Assembly: GCF_018343535.1 (NCBI RefSeq)
Contig: NZ_JAGYPF010000003.1
Coordinates: 558,001-622,000, forward strand
Source: Neobacillus rhizophilus
GTDB lineage: Bacteria > Bacillota > Bacilli > Bacillales > Cytobacillaceae
Length of the DNA stretch: 64,000 nucleotides
Direction: 5' to 3'
Made by a program: the position numbers and the translations under genes. Shown here in pieces: positions 17,889 to 26,960 of the stretch. Position 1 is the first letter of the stretch, and each line of letters begins with the position of its first letter. The notes under the pieces were generated by a model. The model did no database searches, had not been told where the DNA came from, and saw only the letters and a list, made by a program, of their open reading frames with translations.

Positions 17889-19097
17889 TTATTTAATTAA
17901 ACCAGTTAATCCCTCTGCTTCATTTATCCCCTTTTGCTCAAAAGTTTTATCATTAGTTATCTTGCTCTTTATGAAAAGAAAAATGGATAAGAGAAACATA
18001 AGCGATGCAAATAAACTGACCGAGAAAAAACCATTCAATGTGCTATATAATACACCTGCCATTCCCGTTCCAATCATTGAACCAAAATATTGGCAAGAGT
18101 TAGATAATGCCGCAACCGTTCCTCTTTGCGTACTAGAAATAGTTTGTAGGGAACTAAGGATAACCGAAATTAAGACACCACCGATGGCAGCGATCGTAAA
18201 AAGCAATACTTCAACATACAAAACCGTTTTCGACATAGGCAGAATAATGTACAAAATAGACATCATTACAGCCCCAATATTTAATGTATGGAAACGGGTC
18301 AACTTTGTCACCAAAGGACTGCCAAACAGACTGCCGATTAAACTGCCTAATCCGAAAAAAAGAAACACCATCCCTGCAGTTTTTACATCAAGCTGAAAAC
18401 GATCAGCAAGCCACTTGCCAAAAAAGGTGAAAGTTGCATAATAACCGATGGCAAAGACCAAGTAAGCCAAAAAACCAAAGCGTGCTTTGCTCGATTTCAA
18501 TAGTTGACGATAAGGCTCGACAAATGGGTTCGGCTTCTTTTCAACCGATGGCGGGGGTAAACTAGGAATCAACCAAATAAGCAATATAATGATTACTATC
18601 GCTTCAAGGGAGAGCACAAAATAAGGAATCGACCAACTTATGCTTGCTAAAAAACTTCCGAGAGGGAGTCCTAACACTTGGGCTGCTGACACACCTCCTA
18701 TTACAACCCCCATCCCCATAACTAAACGATCAGGAGGAATTAGTATAGTGATAGATGCCCACACTTGTGGAGTAATCAAAGCAGCAAATAAACCAGCTAT
18801 GGCTTGATATAGGATTATTTCTAACCAACTAGAGGAAAATCCACATAAGAAAATAGCCATTGCATAACCAACCAGACCATACATCATTACCTTCTTGCGA
18901 TTCCATTTGTCTGAGATAGGACCAAATAACAAAGAGAAAACAGCATAAGTTAAAGCATAGGAGCTAATCATCCAGCCAGCCTGCACGGTTGTAATCTGAA
19001 ATTCAATCTGTAAAACGGGCAAAAGCGGTGATAAGAGAAATGAGTTAGATGCGATTAAAAACATCAATAAGAAAAATATGGTTAATTTAGTGTACAC
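17889..19097 (-). CDS. MFS efflux transporter
   Basis: A 402-residue, twelve-helix major facilitator protein of the drug-efflux type. The loop 2-3 motif is GPISDKWNRKKVMMYG, and the helix 5 region carries GGVSAAQVLGLPLGSFLA, resembling motif C of exporters. It is divergent from the LysR-type regulator at 19335 with 237 bp between, which suggests regulation by that protein. Substrate unknown. Confidence 0.9.
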   Translation of the reverse strand: MYTKLTIFFLLMFLIASNSFLLSPLLPVLQIEFQITTVQAGWMISSYALTYAVFSLLFGPISDKWNRKKVMMYGLVGYAMAIFLCGFSSSWLEIILYQAIAGLFAALITPQVWASITILIPPDRLVMGMGVVIGGVSAAQVLGLPLGSFLASISWSIPYFVLSLEAIVIIILLIWLIPSLPPPSVEKKPNPFVEPYRQLLKSSKARFGFLAYLVFAIGYYATFTFFGKWLADRFQLDVKTAGMVFLFFGLGSLIGSLFGSPLVTKLTRFHTLNIGAVMMSILYIILPMSKTVLYVEVLLFTIAAIGGVLISVILSSLQTISSTQRGTVAALSNSCQYFGSMIGTGMAGVLYSTLNGFFSVSLFASLMFLLSIFLFIKSKITNDKTFEQKGINEAEGLTGLIK

Positions 19098-19334
19098 TTT
19101 TCCACCTCCATGTTTATTAGTTAGATAACAATTTAATAAAGATTCAAGCAGACATGGATAAATTCGCTAAATATTTCTCAATTACAACATGAGAAAACCT
19201 CTTTTCCTTTTATTTACTGCGCGCGCTTAATGTCAAAATAAGTTTACCTCTTGTAAAAAATTCCAACAATCATGTATTTCCGATTATAATGATAAGTAAA
19301 AGTGATGATGATTACCGTTGGGGGGGATGTATAC

Positions 19335-20252
19335 ATGGAGCTAAGACAATTGGAGTATTTTATTGCCATTTGTGAAGAGATGCATTTTTCAAGGGCATCT
19401 GAGAAACTTTTTACCACACAGTCCAATCTCAGCCAACAGATTAAATTTTTGGAGAAGGAGTTAGGGGTTCCTTTATTTGATCGCATGGGAAAACGTATTA
19501 CCTTGACAGATGCCGGAAAAGTGTTGTTAGAACAGAGTAAACATGTTTTTTCACATATTAAATACGCTCGTGATGCTATTGCTGATATGAAAAATATTCA
19601 AGGTGGAACGCTTACGATCGGTGTCTTGCCAGGAGATGCGGATTTGTTATTTAATGCTTTGCTCGTAGAATTTCACCGAACCTACCCTAAATTATCTTTA
19701 TCAGTAATAGAAACAACCGAAGTGACAGAACAAGTCATAAAGGGAAATATCGATATCGGCGTAACCACTTCCTCCTTTCATGATGATCGAATTGTGCAAA
19801 TTCCTCTATTTAATGAAGAGTTTTCTTTAGCTGTTGCAATAGAGAGTTCCTTTGCAAATAAAAGGACTGTACAACTAAAAGATCTACAATTCATGGAAAC
19901 CGTGATGTTTCCTTCTAATCATCAGTGTCGTAAATTAGTTGATAAATTTTGCATGGAACTAGGATTTCATCTACATCCAAAGATCGAAACTACAACAATA
20001 TCCTCTCTGATTAACATGGTACAGCAAGGAATTGGGATAAGTGTTCTGCCAAAATTGTTACTTGAAAATCTTGATAACAAAAATATTAAAATTATTAAGT
20101 TAACTAATCCCACACCGAGTCAAAATATTTGTATAGTTTATCGCACTGAAAAGTACTTGGGATTTGCAGCCCGAGCGTTTATCGACACTTTGAATACCTA
20201 TATCGAAACAGCGATAAATCATGCAGAAGTAATCAATGATCACACGAACTGA
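19335..20252 (+). CDS. LysR family transcriptional regulator
   Basis: A 305-residue regulator with an N-terminal winged helix (MELRQLEYFIAICEEMHFSR, then TTQSNLSQQIKFLEKELGV) and a C-terminal periplasmic-binding-like effector domain. A G-rich site before ATG 19335 selects this start over an ATG 11 codons earlier. It probably controls the divergent MFS gene. A terminator follows. Confidence 0.92.
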   Translation: MELRQLEYFIAICEEMHFSRASEKLFTTQSNLSQQIKFLEKELGVPLFDRMGKRITLTDAGKVLLEQSKHVFSHIKYARDAIADMKNIQGGTLTIGVLPGDADLLFNALLVEFHRTYPKLSLSVIETTEVTEQVIKGNIDIGVTTSSFHDDRIVQIPLFNEEFSLAVAIESSFANKRTVQLKDLQFMETVMFPSNHQCRKLVDKFCMELGFHLHPKIETTTISSLINMVQQGIGISVLPKLLLENLDNKNIKIIKLTNPTPSQNICIVYRTEKYLGFAARAFIDTLNTYIETAINHAEVINDHTN

Positions 20253-20346
20253 AAAGTAAAGTCAAAATTTTAAACCACTTTATTGTCATTCAATACTCAG
20301 CGTTTTATATACGGATTTACAGCGTTAAGGATATTCAAAAATTAAA

Positions 20347-20386
20347 AATCCCAATCTCTCAGTGATATAAATGAGAAATTGGGATT
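20347..20386. terminator. Hairpin between convergent genes
   Basis: AATCCCAAT and ATTGGGATT form the base of a stem that extends through CTCTCA/TGAGA. It lies between the LysR gene and the convergent GyrI-like gene and could serve both. Confidence 0.65.
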
Positions 20387-20472
20387 CATTTATTCAACAA
20401 TTACGCCCATTTGTTGAATAGCCATATATAATTTATAGTGGTTTTACTTTTGATCTCCCTATGGTTATCTCT

Positions 20473-20952
20473 TTATTTTCTAACAACCGGAATCCACATT
20501 TCACCGAATACTGAGCCGTTTCGTTGCCCCATGATAACCGCTGTATTTGGCCCGCCAACATAGGCAAAATCCTTTGCTTCAGGCAATACTTGACCAAAGG
20601 CAATGCCAGTAACCATATTACTCAACGCTTCAGCCGTCTCCGCTTCCCCTTTTACAACGAGGTATTCACTTTTAGGAAATTGAATCACTCTGGATGCTTC
20701 TGGTAAAGATTGCTCTGTCATTACGCCGGCATAATGCATCATCTTGTTATTCACTGCTTCATTCACGACAAAAATGTAGTCATTTGTGGCAACGGCTTTT
20801 AACTTGGCAAGCCTTCCATCTTGATTGACGTCCGACCAAAAGTCTGCCTTTTCTTTGGTTATGCCAGCATAGTCTGTGTAGTGGCTCGTAAGCTCTGTTC
20901 CAATACCTAAAACGGTGAAGCTTTCTTTTTCTTCTAACGTATAATTTGTCAT
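20473..20952 (-). CDS. GyrI-like effector-binding domain protein
   Basis: A 159-residue protein with the GyrI/BmrR-type ligand-binding fold, indicated by FTVLGIGTEL, FPKSEYLVVKGEAE and the C-terminal GEMWIPVV. Stand-alone members bind or sequester small molecules or act on DNA gyrase-toxic compounds. AAAGGATGG seven bases before ATG 20952 fixes the start. It is divergent from the WYL-type regulator at 21061, with an inverted repeat in the gap. Confidence 0.78.
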   Translation of the reverse strand: MTNYTLEEKESFTVLGIGTELTSHYTDYAGITKEKADFWSDVNQDGRLAKLKAVATNDYIFVVNEAVNNKMMHYAGVMTEQSLPEASRVIQFPKSEYLVVKGEAETAEALSNMVTGIAFGQVLPEAKDFAYVGGPNTAVIMGQRNGSVFGEMWIPVVRK

Positions 20953-20977
20953 ATTCAAACCATCCTTTTTTTTAAAT

Positions 20978-21008
20978 TTATCAAATGATTTATCTTTTCA
21001 ATTGATAA
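20978..21008. promoter_or_regulatory. Candidate operator
   Basis: Inverted repeat TTATCAA (20978-20984) and TTGATAA (21002-21008) lies in the 108-bp gap between the divergent GyrI-like and WYL-regulator genes. Binding by the regulator is a guess from position. Confidence 0.4.
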
Positions 21009-21060
21009 GTTTATAATAATCTTTAATCATGTCAAAAAATGAAACTGTTTAGGAGTCCCG

Positions 21061-22023
21061 ATGAAAAAAGTTGAACGGATTAACACCATCATGCGGTATA
21101 TCAACAACCGCTCCCACTTTACCATTTCTGAGATCATGCAGGAATTTAACATCTCTCGTTCGACCGCGATTCGAGATATTCGAGAAATTGAAGCCATGGG
21201 GATGCCGCTTGTCGCTGAAGTTGGAAGGGATGGCGGTTATTTTGTCATGAACAATTCGGTCCTGCCCACCGTCCGCTTTACCGATAATGAGATTAAAGCT
21301 CTCTTTATTGCCTTTATGGCCACAAGAAATCAACAACTCCCTTATCTAAAGAGCCGTCAGTCTTTAGCTGAAAAATTACTAGGCCTTATTTCAGAAAACC
21401 AGCAAGATGACCTGGTTCTATTAAATCAAATCCTGCTTTTTGAAGGGACCAATCCCAATAATCCCGACCTGCTTGAACTGTCAGACCTTCCCCATCCGAT
21501 GTTAGAAAAACTTATTCAAATCCTGCTTTTGGATAGCTATTTATTGATTACCATTAAAGAAGGCAAGGTCATAAAGTCTTATCCAATTTTTCTTTTACAC
21601 CTTTATCATGAAAAAGGCCTTTGGCTGATTGAAGGCTTTAACTTAAAGGAGGAAAAGAGACAAATTTTCCCTGTCGACAACCTCACCGATGTACAACCAT
21701 ATTCCACGGAAAAAAGACTAAGTAAGAAAAAGATTTTAGAAAAACTAAGGAAACAGGAAGAAGTAATCAACCTTGTCCTTGAACTTGGTCCAAAGGCGAT
21801 TGCCCAGTTCAAAAAATACCATCCTTTAAAAGTTTCAATTTCCTTTACGAATCCTTACCAAACCACAGCCATCCTAAAGACTTTTATCAATGTTAATCAT
21901 TCAGAAGAATTGACCGAAATAACAAATTGGCTGCTTTTCCTAGGTGGGGATATCAAGATCAGGGAAGTTCCCGAAGAAGTCTTGGAAGTTTTACAAGAAA
22001 GAGTATTTCTATTCTGCACTTAA
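21061..22023 (+). CDS. YafY-type regulator (HTH plus WYL domain)
   Basis: A 320-residue regulator. The N-terminal DeoR-like helix-turn-helix is FTISEIMQEFNISRSTAIRD, followed by IREIEAMGMPLVAEVGRDGG. A WYL-like sensor domain covers about residues 140-230 (IFLLHLYHEKGLWLIEGFNL), and a WCX tail follows. The spacing between start and the divergent GyrI-like gene suggests it controls that gene in response to a small ligand. Confidence 0.88.
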   Translation: MKKVERINTIMRYINNRSHFTISEIMQEFNISRSTAIRDIREIEAMGMPLVAEVGRDGGYFVMNNSVLPTVRFTDNEIKALFIAFMATRNQQLPYLKSRQSLAEKLLGLISENQQDDLVLLNQILLFEGTNPNNPDLLELSDLPHPMLEKLIQILLLDSYLLITIKEGKVIKSYPIFLLHLYHEKGLWLIEGFNLKEEKRQIFPVDNLTDVQPYSTEKRLSKKKILEKLRKQEEVINLVLELGPKAIAQFKKYHPLKVSISFTNPYQTTAILKTFINVNHSEELTEITNWLLFLGGDIKIREVPEEVLEVLQERVFLFCT

Positions 22024-22384
22024 GCAGTGCCCGTTAAACCTTATATAGGCTGCGTTACGGTAACCGTATCACAAATCCGATATGGCGTTTTGCATCTCTC
22101 CACCGAACGCACTCAAGAAAAGCACCCGATTGTTGAATTTTCATCTTTCATGCTGTTAACTACTAGAATGCTATTTATCTAATTTAGTAATACTCGAAAC
22201 TGTTTTTTTACCATTCATTAAAGAGCGTATTAGTCGACGAAGAAGGAAAATCAAACTTAAGAGTGGAATGGATAACTTATGGGTAAAATCGACGAAAAAG
22301 CTGGACGAAATATCTTTATCTGTGACAGATGAGGCTATAATCGTTCACTTAATCCTTTTAAAAAAAATCCATTAGGTGGGGAAC
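22024..22384. other. Intergenic region before the two-component system
   Basis: No gene is supported. GCACCCGATTGTTGAA at 22118-22133 and TGCCCGTTA near 22027 look like traces of a much-decayed CCCGTTAG repeat. TATAAT at 22336-22341 may be the -10 of the response-regulator promoter; no good -35 is clear. Confidence 0.35.
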
Positions 22385-23059
22385 ATGAAAAATAAACTTT
22401 TGTACATTGAAGACGATAAGGAAATCGGCTCATGGGTCAGCGAAGATTTAACTAGAAGGGGCTATGATGTGACCTGGCTTACCTCGGGGGATCATGCGTC
22501 CCATTATATGGAGGGCTACGACCTCGTCATCCTTGACATCATGCTTCCTGGATTGGACGGATTCTCGATCGGCCAGCGGTTAAAAAAAGAATATCCAGAG
22601 ACACCGATTCTTCTACTTTCTGCTAGAACCTCTATTGACGATAAATTGCAAGGTCTTCATTTTGCCGACGATTATGTAACGAAACCCTTTCATCCCGATG
22701 AATTGACGGCACGTGTAGAAGTGCTGTTAAGACGATTTGGGAAGATGTCACAACCACTCATTCAACTATCTCATCTTAGCATTTATTTAGACCAAAACCG
22801 TATTATCGATACAAGATTGAATACAGAAATCGCCCTAACGGCAAAGCAATTTCAAATTTTCACGTATTTGCTTCGTCATCCAAACCAAATTCTGACAAAG
22901 GAACAAATCTACGAAGCGGTATGGGAAACTCCTTATATTGTTGGGGATAAAACGTTGATGGTCCATATTCGTCATTTACGCGAAAAAATAGAGGAAAATC
23001 CGAGCCAGCCGCAAATTATTGAAACGATCCGGGGAATCGGATACAGGGTGAAGCAATGA
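22385..23059 (+). CDS. OmpR family response regulator
   Basis: A 224-residue two-component regulator. The receiver domain has the acidic pair in YIEDDKE, the phosphorylated Asp in LVILDIMLPGLDGF, and KPFHPDEL. The winged-helix output domain (LTAKQFQIFTYLLRHPNQIL, then HIRHLREKIE) binds DNA. AGGTGGGG precedes ATG 22385. Its stop overlaps the histidine kinase start by 4 bp, so the pair is translationally coupled. Target genes are not evident nearby. Confidence 0.94.
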   Translation: MKNKLLYIEDDKEIGSWVSEDLTRRGYDVTWLTSGDHASHYMEGYDLVILDIMLPGLDGFSIGQRLKKEYPETPILLLSARTSIDDKLQGLHFADDYVTKPFHPDELTARVEVLLRRFGKMSQPLIQLSHLSIYLDQNRIIDTRLNTEIALTAKQFQIFTYLLRHPNQILTKEQIYEAVWETPYIVGDKTLMVHIRHLREKIEENPSQPQIIETIRGIGYRVKQ

Positions 23060-24396
23060 AGTTTCGACATTCACTGTTGGCGAAATATTTACTGATCATT
23101 ATCGTAGCCCTTATCATATGGCCGTTTGTTTTACCTGCCTATTACATACCCTCCTATTTTCTGAACAAGGATTTTCCACAAAGAGCTCAGTATATGGATA
23201 CGAACAAATTAAAGAAAATGTGGCATCATGAGGCGGCAAAGCTGGATGGAGCCACTCCAGAGCAGGTAAATCAGAAGCTTCACACAGTAAGGGAACAATA
23301 TCCGCTTGCTTGGATGTTCTGGGTGGACGGGACGGGGAAAACCAAACTAATACTTTCCGAGCAAAAGAATATTCCAGCACAGTGGACCTTAGAGAACAGT
23401 ATTGAGTTTATGAATCAAAGTGATGAAGATCCGATTACCTTTGTGTCTTTTATTGGCGGAAAACAGAGCAACGGATTTATGGTTTTCCAAATACCGCCCT
23501 CCGTTACAAAACTTCCGACCCTTTCCATTATAGATAACAAGTTGCTGGCGCTATATGCCTTTCTCGTATTCGGTCTCTTTCTCTTTGTCTCTTGGTTATT
23601 TTTCTTCAAGATCCGGAAACGGCTCATTCATCTCCAAACCGCCATGACGGAAACGCAGGAAAACGGGATTCCCGAAAAGATCGTTATCAACAAAAAAGAC
23701 GAAATCAGTGAATTGGGCAAAGCGTTTAATCATATGATCGATGAACTGATAAAGAGCAGGCATCACGAACAAGAAGAAGAAGCGCTGCGCAAACAGCTGA
23801 TTGCCAATATATCCCACGATTTACGAACACCGCTCACAGCCATTCGCTGGCATGCCTATTCATTGCAAAAAGAACCTTTATCGTCCAAAGGGAAAGATTC
23901 GCTTCATTTAATTGAAAACAAGGTAGATCTCTTAAGCCATCTGCTGGAAAATCTCCTTTCCTACACGCTATTATCAGCCGGAAAATACACATTACAAAGA
24001 AAAGAAACGGACATCATTCGATTCATCCGGGAATCCATGGCAGGATGGTATCCGGTATTTGAGAAAGAAGGCTTTAAAATAGATGTTAGTCTGCCCGAAA
24101 AGGCTTTAAGTTGGAATATCGATCCCCATTGGTTCATGCGCATCCTAGATAATCTCTACCAAAACGTGATCAGACACGCTAAGTCGGGGCAGTATGTCGG
24201 TGTCAGAATCGTGGATTATGAAGGGAGAACAGCGATTCTGATTGAAGACAAAGGCCCTGGATTGGATGTAACAACAGACAAAAAAGGGGCCGGCATCGGC
24301 CTCTCCATCGTGTCACTCATGCTTCAGGAAATGCAATTGGGGTGGAACATAACAAGTTCACCAAAGGGCACGGCCATCTATCTTTACGAAAAATGA
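23056..24396 (+). CDS. Sensor histidine kinase
   Basis: A 446-residue membrane kinase. One N-terminal helix, an extracytoplasmic sensor region (about 30-160), a second helix (LLALYAFLVFGLFLFVSWLF) and a HAMP linker lead to the phosphorylated His in ISHDLRTPLTAIRW. The ATP-binding domain shows NLYQNVIRHAKSG (N box), EDKGPGLD (G1) and GAGIGLSIV (G2). Signal unknown; partner is the overlapping regulator. Confidence 0.94.
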   Translation: MKFRHSLLAKYLLIIIVALIIWPFVLPAYYIPSYFLNKDFPQRAQYMDTNKLKKMWHHEAAKLDGATPEQVNQKLHTVREQYPLAWMFWVDGTGKTKLILSEQKNIPAQWTLENSIEFMNQSDEDPITFVSFIGGKQSNGFMVFQIPPSVTKLPTLSIIDNKLLALYAFLVFGLFLFVSWLFFFKIRKRLIHLQTAMTETQENGIPEKIVINKKDEISELGKAFNHMIDELIKSRHHEQEEEALRKQLIANISHDLRTPLTAIRWHAYSLQKEPLSSKGKDSLHLIENKVDLLSHLLENLLSYTLLSAGKYTLQRKETDIIRFIRESMAGWYPVFEKEGFKIDVSLPEKALSWNIDPHWFMRILDNLYQNVIRHAKSGQYVGVRIVDYEGRTAILIEDKGPGLDVTTDKKGAGIGLSIVSLMLQEMQLGWNITSSPKGTAIYLYEK

Positions 24397-24502
24397 TAAT
24401 AGGCAATGAAATACCATACTTGACAAAAGATTTTAACACTGAAAGACAAAAATTATACCAATGGATGACAGACTGTTTACCGTTATTTTCCGAGGTGAAA
24501 AT

Positions 24503-24538
24503 CCCCCGAAATACGCTGAAATGGCTGAATATCGGGGG
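24503..24538 (+). terminator. Hairpin after the two-component operon
   Basis: CCCCCGA and TCGGGGG with inner pairing CGCTGAAA/GGCTG; 107 bp beyond the kinase stop. No long T-run follows. Confidence 0.45.
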
Positions 24539-24580
24539 AATTGATTTGGGCTGCTTCTTGAAACCCTGAAAATTATGAAG

Positions 24581-24721
24581 TTACATATAACGATACAAAG
24601 CTATTTGCCGATCCTTGATTTCCTCATAAAGCTTCTCAACTTGCTCTTGATGGATAGCCGCTTCCAAATTCGCTTCCCTTTTTCTAATTTCAATAGTAAA
24701 AAATATAATATTAAAGATCAT
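24581..24721 (-). CDS. yrzI: YrzI family small protein
   Basis: A 46-residue protein with an N-terminal hydrophobic strand (MIFNIIFFTIEIRKREAN) and a helical tail (HQEQVEKLYEEIKDRQIALY), matching the YrzI family of Bacillus small proteins in length and pattern. GGAGG lies seven bases before the ATG. Function unknown; in the family the genes are often present as multiple copies. It lies upstream-adjacent to, and on the same strand as, the DinB gene at 24794. Confidence 0.8.
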   Translation of the reverse strand: MIFNIIFFTIEIRKREANLEAAIHQEQVEKLYEEIKDRQIALYRYM

Positions 24722-24793
24722 CGCTAACCTCCCTAAGCACATTTACGTCTACTTGTACCAATACTCGGCTAATGATCAGACTTTATGTCAAAG

Positions 24794-25261
24794 TTACACC
24801 TTGACTACTTTTAACATTTGTCGAATGGCTCCAAGATGATAGGCTGAATGAGCCAAGGAAGACAACACCTCATTGGCCAGTAGTTCATTCCATTCAATAG
24901 CGTCAATCGATTCCAAAAGTGTGAAGTATTCATTTCGCAATCCTTCCTGATTTCGGTTCCATTGTTGTGCATCTACCGAATGAATATCCCAACTCTTTCC
25001 CCAATCCATTTCCGGTTGTTTCCCTTTTTTTAAGATTTCATTGGTTCCCCACATGTGATAGCGGATGTGATCAGTATGTGCAGCCAATGTTGTTCCATGA
25101 ACTGACATGGAGGCTTGGTCGTAAGACATCCCCTCTAGTACACCGAAAATTCCAGAATTCGATTCAGAATTTGTGAACCAACTTCCTTTTCCAGGAACTA
25201 GGGGTCCTTCGAATGTTTCCCTTAGCATCGTTTTAACCGAGTTTCTTAACGTTTCATTCAT
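24794..25261 (-). CDS. DinB superfamily protein
   Basis: A 155-residue four-helix protein with a DinB-like His pattern: HGTTLAAHTDHIRYHMWGTN in the middle and SLAHSAYHLGAIRQML at the end. TGGAGGGG six bases before ATG 25261 sets the start. It is divergent from the CGNR regulator at 25437, an arrangement that suggests shared control. Biochemical role unknown. Confidence 0.78.
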   Translation of the reverse strand: MNETLRNSVKTMLRETFEGPLVPGKGSWFTNSESNSGIFGVLEGMSYDQASMSVHGTTLAAHTDHIRYHMWGTNEILKKGKQPEMDWGKSWDIHSVDAQQWNRNQEGLRNEYFTLLESIDAIEWNELLANEVLSSLAHSAYHLGAIRQMLKVVKV

Positions 25262-25436
25262 GTTTAGCCCCTCCAATAAATTTTTATTATGCATACGTCT
25301 GTTTTTGTATATAACCTTCTATAATTGTTTTGATGGTTATATTATGATGTGGTTGATTCTAACTGTCAATACCTTTTATAATGGTTATAGGAAAATTTCA
25401 AAATTATATGGCCCGGACTGTCAAAGGAGAAGTCAC

Positions 25437-26060
25437 ATGTCTGATATAAATAAAGATGTACACAAGCATGATTTGCTCGGCGGACGTTTGTGTTTGGATT
25501 TTGCCAATACAGTAAGCTGGCACGATAGCAGTGAGGAATCACAGGAGTTGCTGACGAGTTACGAGAAGCTGGTAAACTGGAGTTTGCATGCCAATATTCT
25601 TAATAAACAACAATCGCTTTCACTACTAAAAAAAGCAGAAGATCAACCCGCTAAGGCAATAGAAGTTCTCCAACAAGCTATTGAGCTGCGGGAATCGATT
25701 TACCAAATTTTTAGTCTAGTAACAAAAAATGAAACACCAGCCTCTAAAGATCTTGCTATTTTGAATGAAGCCCTAAGCAATGCTTACGGGAAGATGCGAG
25801 TAGTGCTTGGTGAAAATAAATTTTCATTGGAATTTTTGAATGGTGAAGAAACATTAGACGGAATGCTTCCACCGATTGTTCAATCTGCTATAGACATTCT
25901 TACTTCTGAAAAAGAACTAAGCAGGGTGAAAAAGTGTGAAGGGCATCCGTGTGGTTGGCTGTTTTTGGATACAAGCCGCAATCGCAGCAGACGTTGGTGT
26001 TCGATGGCAGACTGCGGGAATCGTGCAAAAGCAAAGCGATTTTATCGTAATAAAAAATAA
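25437..26060 (+). CDS. CGNR zinc-finger (ABATE domain) protein, probable regulator
   Basis: A 207-residue protein with an N-terminal ABATE domain (DLLGGRLCLDFANTVSWHDS) and the C-terminal zinc-binding CGNR motif: CEGHPCGWLFLDTSRNRSRR then WCSMADCGNRAKAKRFY. Members are thought to be stress-linked transcription regulators. CAAAGGAGA before ATG 25437 fixes the start; the open frame extends 88 codons upstream over the divergent DinB gene without coding support. Confidence 0.88.
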   Translation: MSDINKDVHKHDLLGGRLCLDFANTVSWHDSSEESQELLTSYEKLVNWSLHANILNKQQSLSLLKKAEDQPAKAIEVLQQAIELRESIYQIFSLVTKNETPASKDLAILNEALSNAYGKMRVVLGENKFSLEFLNGEETLDGMLPPIVQSAIDILTSEKELSRVKKCEGHPCGWLFLDTSRNRSRRWCSMADCGNRAKAKRFYRNKK

Positions 26061-26085
26061 TAGCTCTTAACACGGAGTTATTTTG
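26060..26085 (+). terminator. Weak hairpin after the CGNR gene
   Basis: ATAGCTC pairs with GAGTTAT (one G-U), then TTTG, at the stop codon. Confidence 0.4.
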
Positions 26086-26281
26086 CTCAAAATGGCACAA
26101 TGCCAACATCTTTTCAAACATGGGCTTCACCTAGCCTTTAAGCAACTGGTGATTTCGTATTTTTCAATATTCTACATTCGGGTGCCTTTCTTAAACAAAA
26201 GGTGTCTTCTTTTATTAGGTATAAAATTACATATAATTTGTAAACTAAATTTACCTACATAAAGATTGAGGAATTGATGAT

Positions 26282-26725
26282 ATGATCCAAGATAAGGTGT
26301 TAAAAATTGGTTTATTAGGTGTTCTGTCAACAATACCAGGAGAGATTGCTTCGCGGATATTTGTTTATTTTGGTATTGGTAAGTATGCTATTTATGAATT
26401 AGCAAGCCTTATTGTTACATTTAACAGGCCTGTATTTACCATAGGATTAATTGTAGATTTTTTAGTTGGTAGCTTTTTTGCAATCTTCATTTGCTTTATA
26501 TTTAAAAAGATTGGTTCATGCCATTTAGTTATTAAAACGACTTTATGCAGTTTACTGGCCTGGTTAGTATGTGAAGTTTTATTCTCAGCATTAATAGAAG
26601 GCCAGTATATACCTATTAGGCCCATAAATGATTATTACTCTCATATTATCAGTGCCATCATTTTTGGTATTACATTAGGACTGTTGATAAAGAAATTTAT
26701 ATTCAAGGAGTTAAAATCAGGATAA
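26282..26725 (+). CDS. Membrane protein of unknown function, four TM
   Basis: A 147-residue protein with about four hydrophobic helices, including FTIGLIVDFLVGSFFAIFIC and IISAIIFGITLGLLIKKFIF. I do not recognise the family with confidence. A weak AGGA lies before ATG 26282. It is followed by a near-perfect terminator, so it is monocistronic. Confidence 0.65.
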   Translation: MIQDKVLKIGLLGVLSTIPGEIASRIFVYFGIGKYAIYELASLIVTFNRPVFTIGLIVDFLVGSFFAIFICFIFKKIGSCHLVIKTTLCSLLAWLVCEVLFSALIEGQYIPIRPINDYYSHIISAIIFGITLGLLIKKFIFKELKSG

Positions 26726-26751
26726 ATAGGGCCGGATTGTGGAATATCGTT

Positions 26752-26796
26752 AGTCTAATTCCTCGGTAAAAATGCTGAGGAATTAGACTTTTTTTA
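26752..26796 (+). terminator. Strong rho-independent terminator
   Basis: Perfect 13-bp stem AGTCTAATTCCTC / GAGGAATTAGACT with a 12-base loop, followed by seven or more T. Confidence 0.92.
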
Positions 26797-26878
26797 TCTC
26801 TCAATTATTTTGTAAATCCATTTCACGAAAAAAAGGAAATAGAAAAGGAAAGCCCCGAATTAAACAAAATTTAAACGA

Positions 26879-26935
26879 AACCTCACCTTCATTTTAACCT
26901 TTACGGATTAGGATGAAAGTGAGGTTATTTTTTTT
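26879..26935 (+). promoter_or_regulatory. Leader hairpin with T-run (possible attenuator)
   Basis: AACCTCACCTTCAT and ATGAAAGTGAGGTT pair over 14 positions with one mismatch, then ATTTTTTTT. It stands 26 bp before the TTG start of the next gene and after a separate terminator already ends the previous unit, so it may act in the leader of the membrane-protein operon. Confidence 0.5.
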
Positions 26936-26960
26936 GAATAATAAAGAAAGGATGATTACG

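Noticed and set aside
22251..22376. 35-codon frame before the response regulator
   Set aside because: Weak initiation signal and no recognisable feature; may be chance.
24342..24569. Plus-strand frame overlapping the kinase 3' end
   Set aside because: Overlaps the kinase in another frame and covers a hairpin; no initiation signal.
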